Shown here piece after piece: positions 6,343 through 8,982 of a stretch of DNA of 8,982 nt. A program made the position numbers and the translations under genes. The notes below the pieces were generated by a model, which saw only the letters and a program-made list of their open reading frames with translations, was not told the origin of the DNA and did not search any database. The stretch comes from CAYXFZ01 sp964464385 (lineage in GTDB: Bacteria > Planctomycetota > UBA1135), in NCBI GenBank assembly GCA_964464385.1, contig CAYXFZ010000090.1, positions 1-8,982 of the forward strand, written 5' to 3'. Numbering within the stretch: the stretch's first letter is position 1; each line of letters starts with the position of its first letter.

Positions 6343-7383
6343 ATGATTGAACAAGAAGTCCTGCATACAGCCGAATTCCTCGGTGACGGCATCTCTGCCG
6401 AACTCTCTGCTGCCGTTCATGCGGTCGCCGAACATTTGCCCATCCAGGTGCGCTTCCATCCCGTGGATCTTTCCTTGGCGCGCAGGAGTGCAGAAGCAGG
6501 CACCTGCTATGACGAGGCGGAACAGGCCATCCGCGCTCATTGCGTGGCCATCAAATACCCAACCGTCACGGAAACGGAATCCCCCAACAAAATTCTGCGC
6601 GATCGGTTTGGGTTCTCCGTCATTCATCGTCCCGTGGCCACGATTCCCGGAGTGCCGAACCGGTTCCAAGGCACGGTGGATTTGAACATCGTGCGCATTG
6701 CTGTGGGGGGTACCTACGGTGATGCTGGTCGCCGCGTCGGTGATGATGCCGCAGTCAGTGTCCGCGTCATTGAGCGACGCCCTTCCCGTGAGGCTTGCCA
6801 ATTTGCCTTTGAAATGGCCAAGAGAATGGGTTGTGGAGTGGTCAGCACTTCGAAATACACCATCCAGCGGGCCACCGATGGGTTCTTTGAAGAGATCGCT
6901 GAAGAAGTTGCCGCCAACTATCCCGACGTCCCGCACCACGCCGAACTTTTCGACGCCATGCTTGCCAAGTTGGTCATGTCTCCAGAAAATTTCAAAGTGG
7001 TCGTTTGTCCCAATGAATACGGCGACTTTCTCTCCGACACTGCTTGCGGAATGATTGGTTCCATTGGTCTGGGAGCATCCGCCTCCTATGCCTTCGACCG
7101 CAGTGGAAAAACTACCTTGGCCATGTTTGATCCGGCGGGAGGTACGGCCCCAGATATTGCGGGGCAGGGCATCTGCAACCCGGCCGCTGCGTTGTGGGCC
7201 TTCGCCATGCTCTTGACCCACTCTGGTTACCGGGGGCTTGGCGCCATGCTGGACGCCGCAGTGCGCGACACCATTGGTGCCGGCAAGACAACAGGGGATC
7301 TCGGCGGTAATCTCTCCACGCATGCCTTCTCCGAGGCGGTCTGCGAGACGATGGGCTCCGAGTTCGCCGGATCTACTTCCTGA
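6343..7383 (+). CDS. Isocitrate/isopropylmalate dehydrogenase family protein, divergent
   Basis: This is a probable cytoplasmic NAD-dependent beta-decarboxylating dehydrogenase of 346 residues, in the 330-420 range of the family. Substrate-site residues of E. coli isocitrate dehydrogenase have matches at the same spacing: Ser80, Asn82, Arg86, Arg96, Arg118 and Tyr125 (for Ser113, Asn115, Arg119, Arg129, Arg153, Tyr160). Lys171, Asp204, and Asp228/Asp232 in NEYGDFLSD follow. SPNKILR is the isocitrate-type pattern rather than the isopropylmalate type. APDIAG (269-274) has the Asp usual in NAD-using members. Oddities: the REN-x-E segment reads RIAVGG, and the His of HG(S/T)AP is Gly (DPAGGTAPD, 263-271). 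Activity may be altered or the substrate may be a different hydroxy acid. ATG 6343 is the only start in frame with the N-terminal GDGI motif (14-17); no Shine-Dalgarno sequence is seen. The end overlaps the next gene. Confidence 0.85.
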   Translation: MIEQEVLHTAEFLGDGISAELSAAVHAVAEHLPIQVRFHPVDLSLARRSAEAGTCYDEAEQAIRAHCVAIKYPTVTETESPNKILRDRFGFSVIHRPVATIPGVPNRFQGTVDLNIVRIAVGGTYGDAGRRVGDDAAVSVRVIERRPSREACQFAFEMAKRMGCGVVSTSKYTIQRATDGFFEEIAEEVAANYPDVPHHAELFDAMLAKLVMSPENFKVVVCPNEYGDFLSDTACGMIGSIGLGASASYAFDRSGKTTLAMFDPAGGTAPDIAGQGICNPAAALWAFAMLLTHSGYRGLGAMLDAAVRDTIGAGKTTGDLGGNLSTHAFSEAVCETMGSEFAGSTS

Positions 7384-8620
7384 TTCGGGGGCTCCTGGCG
7401 TTCCCGACGCCACCGCCGATCGTTATGCCTCCGGCGTCTGGTGGCAAGGATTGGGCCGCGGTGCCCAGGCCATCGGGGCCCTCGTCGGCATGGCGGTGCT
7501 CACCCGCACCCTGGGTCTCGAAGCCGTGGGCATCTTTGCAACGTACGAAGCACTCTTTACCTTGCTGGACATTGTCGTGGATGGGGGCACGGGTGCCGCC
7601 CTAGTGCGCCGTGCGGGGGCGAGACCGATTTCCCTGCGCCCCTTGATCCGGCGCTCCCTCCTTTTTCGATTTCGTTCGGGCACACTTGCCGTGTTTTTGG
7701 CCCTTGGATTTGCCGCTGCCGACCCACGGGTGGAATGGAACAATCCCGGCCTCCTCTTTGCCGCTGCCGCCCTGATTTCCCATTTGGCTGGGGCCTATGG
7801 AGCCATCTGGCAGCTGCGACTCGACTTTCGATTCCCAGCACTGGTCCGAAGCGTGGCTTCCGCCCTGGGCTGTGCCGTCCTGCTCTTTCTGGCAGCCCAC
7901 GGCGAAACCGATCCGCTCACCTACTTGGCTGCTTTGGCCGCTTCGCGGGCGGTCGGCAATGCGGCCCTATGGTGGGTGGGCCGATCACGATTGCGCTCCT
8001 GGCCAGCACGGGAAGATCCGGAAGGAGTCCGCGGATTTGAGCGGGAGGCCTTGGTCTTGGGTGGAGGTTGGTTGGCCCGCGAAGCCTATGGTCGCTTGGA
8101 TCTCCTTCTCTTGCGTTTTCTGGGCGGGGCGGCGGCCGCGGGTTTGTATGGCCCGGTCCGCAAAACATTCACTTTGGCAACACAACTCCCCGCCTTTTTT
8201 GCCAATGTTGCCCTTCCCGCCTTGGCGCGAGAATCCCGACAGAAGCAGGGATTTCAGCAAGCCACAAAACAACTGTGTCTTTGGTTGATGGCCGTTGCTG
8301 TGGTCGGTATTTTCGTGGCCTATCTATTGGCCGGCCCGTTTTTAGCCTGGGCCTTTGGACCCGCTTGGGAAGAGGGCGCGGCCTCTCTGAAAATTTTGGC
8401 CCTCGCCAACCTTGCCGTCTTTCCGGCCGCCATCTTGATCTCGGCCTTGATTGCCCAAGGTCGGGCGCGGCGCACCTTGCGGATTTCTCTGGAAGGACTG
8501 GGGCTGGCAGCAGCAGGGTCCCTCATCCTGATACCCAGTTTGGGCATTTTGGGTGCGGCTTGGGCACGGCTTATCGTCGAAGTGTGGGTCGCCGGCCGAG
8601 CCGCGGCAGCGTTACGCTGA
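7322..8620 (+). CDS. Polysaccharide flippase, Wzx/MATE-like
   Basis: This multi-spanning inner-membrane protein probably flips lipid-linked oligosaccharides across the membrane for surface-glycan assembly. With ATG 7322 it has 432 residues, normal for the family. The first helix region (about 43-62, ending VLTRTLGLEAVGIFATYEAL) shows the usual pattern of a helix leading into R-x-LG-xx-x-G. At least ten further hydrophobic stretches follow, including LFAAAALISHLAGAYGAIW, LWLMAVAVVGIFVAYLL and a final one near 400-425. Start choice is uncertain. The frame extends back to 7238, but 7322 is the nearest ATG that keeps the whole first helix and gives a basic cytoplasmic tail (SPRRSARRW). It overlaps the dehydrogenase by 62 bases. 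No canonical start exists between 7322 and the TTG at 7451, and that TTG would clip the first helix. The glycosyltransferase downstream supports the role. Confidence 0.86.
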   Translation: MPSPRRSARRWAPSSPDLLPDSGAPGVPDATADRYASGVWWQGLGRGAQAIGALVGMAVLTRTLGLEAVGIFATYEALFTLLDIVVDGGTGAALVRRAGARPISLRPLIRRSLLFRFRSGTLAVFLALGFAAADPRVEWNNPGLLFAAAALISHLAGAYGAIWQLRLDFRFPALVRSVASALGCAVLLFLAAHGETDPLTYLAALAASRAVGNAALWWVGRSRLRSWPAREDPEGVRGFEREALVLGGGWLAREAYGRLDLLLLRFLGGAAAAGLYGPVRKTFTLATQLPAFFANVALPALARESRQKQGFQQATKQLCLWLMAVAVVGIFVAYLLAGPFLAWAFGPAWEEGAASLKILALANLAVFPAAILISALIAQGRARRTLRISLEGLGLAAAGSLILIPSLGILGAAWARLIVEVWVAGRAAAALR

Positions 8621-8626
8621 GTGGCC

Positions 8627-8982
8627 ATGTTCCGCGTTGGCTACGACATCCGTCCTGCTTTGTTCGGCACCGCCGGCATTTGCCGCTACGCCCGCGAACT
8701 AGCCATCGCCCTGAGCCAAAAAGAGGATGGTCCCTTCTTGGAGTTTTTTGCTCCCACGTGGCGGGGCGGCGCGGTTTCGCCGCAACTTTTTCGCGAAAAC
8801 CGCTTCAACATCAATCGCGGATTCCTGCCGGCCCGCCTGATGCAAACCATCAACAAGTTTCCCGGCCTGGACGCCGGTCGCTGGCCTGCCAAGGTCGATC
8901 TTTTTCATTGGACGGATTACGTCTATCCCAAGGTGACCTCGGCGGCCACGGTCATGACTCTGCATGATGCTTCGTTTGCCGT
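8627..8982 (+). CDS. Glycosyltransferase family 4-type, N-terminal part (cut by window edge)
   Basis: The frame is open from ATG 8627 to the window end, giving 118 complete codons of a protein that would normally run about 350-400. GTG 8621 is in the same frame, directly after the flippase stop (TGA at 8618-8620), and is an alternative start. The N-terminus FRVGYDIRPALFGTAGICRY followed by ARELAIAL is the first Rossmann strand and Gly-rich acceptor-side loop of GT-B transferases. DLFHWTDYVYPK and VMTLHDASFA match the typical H-x-T/D and V-x-TLHD segments of GT4 mannosyl/glucosyl transferases. The catalytic C-terminal E-x7-E region is outside the window, so donor sugar and linkage cannot be told. 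It lies 6 bp or less after the flippase, so the two are almost certainly co-transcribed. Confidence 0.88.
   Translation, partial: MFRVGYDIRPALFGTAGICRYARELAIALSQKEDGPFLEFFAPTWRGGAVSPQLFRENRFNINRGFLPARLMQTINKFPGLDAGRWPAKVDLFHWTDYVYPKVTSAATVMTLHDASFA

Noticed and set aside
7238..7321. Longer flippase start at ATG 7238
   Set aside because: It would overlap the dehydrogenase by 146 bases, and the added residues have no membrane or family character.
6232..7413. A 393-codon open frame on the - strand across the dehydrogenase gene
   Set aside because: It mirrors the dehydrogenase and has no family motifs. The dehydrogenase's conserved residues show that the + strand is the coding one.
8068..8967. 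A 299-codon + strand frame over the flippase end and the glycosyltransferase
   Set aside because: It is out of frame with both; the flippase helices and the GT4 motifs are in another frame, and this product is Arg/Pro/Gly-rich without motifs.

Overview
The window holds seven well-supported protein genes, one plausible small secreted-protein gene and no RNA genes, CRISPR array or mobile element. Base composition is moderately GC-rich. The gene mix is a type I sulfatase, a membrane-anchored protein of repeated carboxypeptidase-regulatory-like folds and a secreted-looking hydrolase fusion, and none of the usable starts has a Shine-Dalgarno sequence. This best suggests a free-living, probably aquatic bacterium of the Planctomycetota/Verrucomicrobiota type. 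That placement is inference from gene style; no phylogenetic marker lies in the window.

Layout. Positions 1-513 (+) are the C-terminal part of a sulfatase that begins outside the window. Positions 453-5364 (-) form one tightly packed unit, read right to left: a membrane-anchored multi-repeat beta-sandwich protein (5364-3769), histidine ammonia-lyase HutH (3759-2221), an N-formylglutamate-amidohydrolase-like protein with an extra C-terminal domain (2224-677), and a possible small secreted protein (680-453). Spacings are 9 bp, a 4-base ATGA overlap and a 4-base TTGA overlap, so co-transcription and translational coupling are likely. A 55-bp divergent gap (5365-5419) separates this unit from rightward genes: a FieF/YiiP-type metal cation efflux transporter (5420-6292), a divergent isocitrate-dehydrogenase-like oxidoreductase (6343-7383), a Wzx/MATE-like polysaccharide flippase (7322-8620) and the start of a family-4-type glycosyltransferase (8627 to the edge).

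How the genes fit together. HutH deaminates histidine to urocanate, and N-formylglutamate amidohydrolase is the last step of one histidine-degradation route. The coupled pair therefore looks like part of a histidine-utilisation operon. However, the hydrolase seems to carry a signal sequence and a second domain with an EF-hand-like loop, and hutU and hutI are absent from the window. The unit may therefore do something other than textbook histidine catabolism. The rightward flippase and glycosyltransferase look like the edge of a surface-glycan locus. The dehydrogenase before them keeps the isocitrate-binding residues but has lost two family hallmarks, and a 16-bp dyad sits just upstream of its start beside a -10-like box.

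I do not see a clearly new defence or mobile system. The most interesting items are the exported-looking HutG-like fusion coupled to HutH, the small secreted ORF behind it, the divergent dehydrogenase, and the dyad before it.
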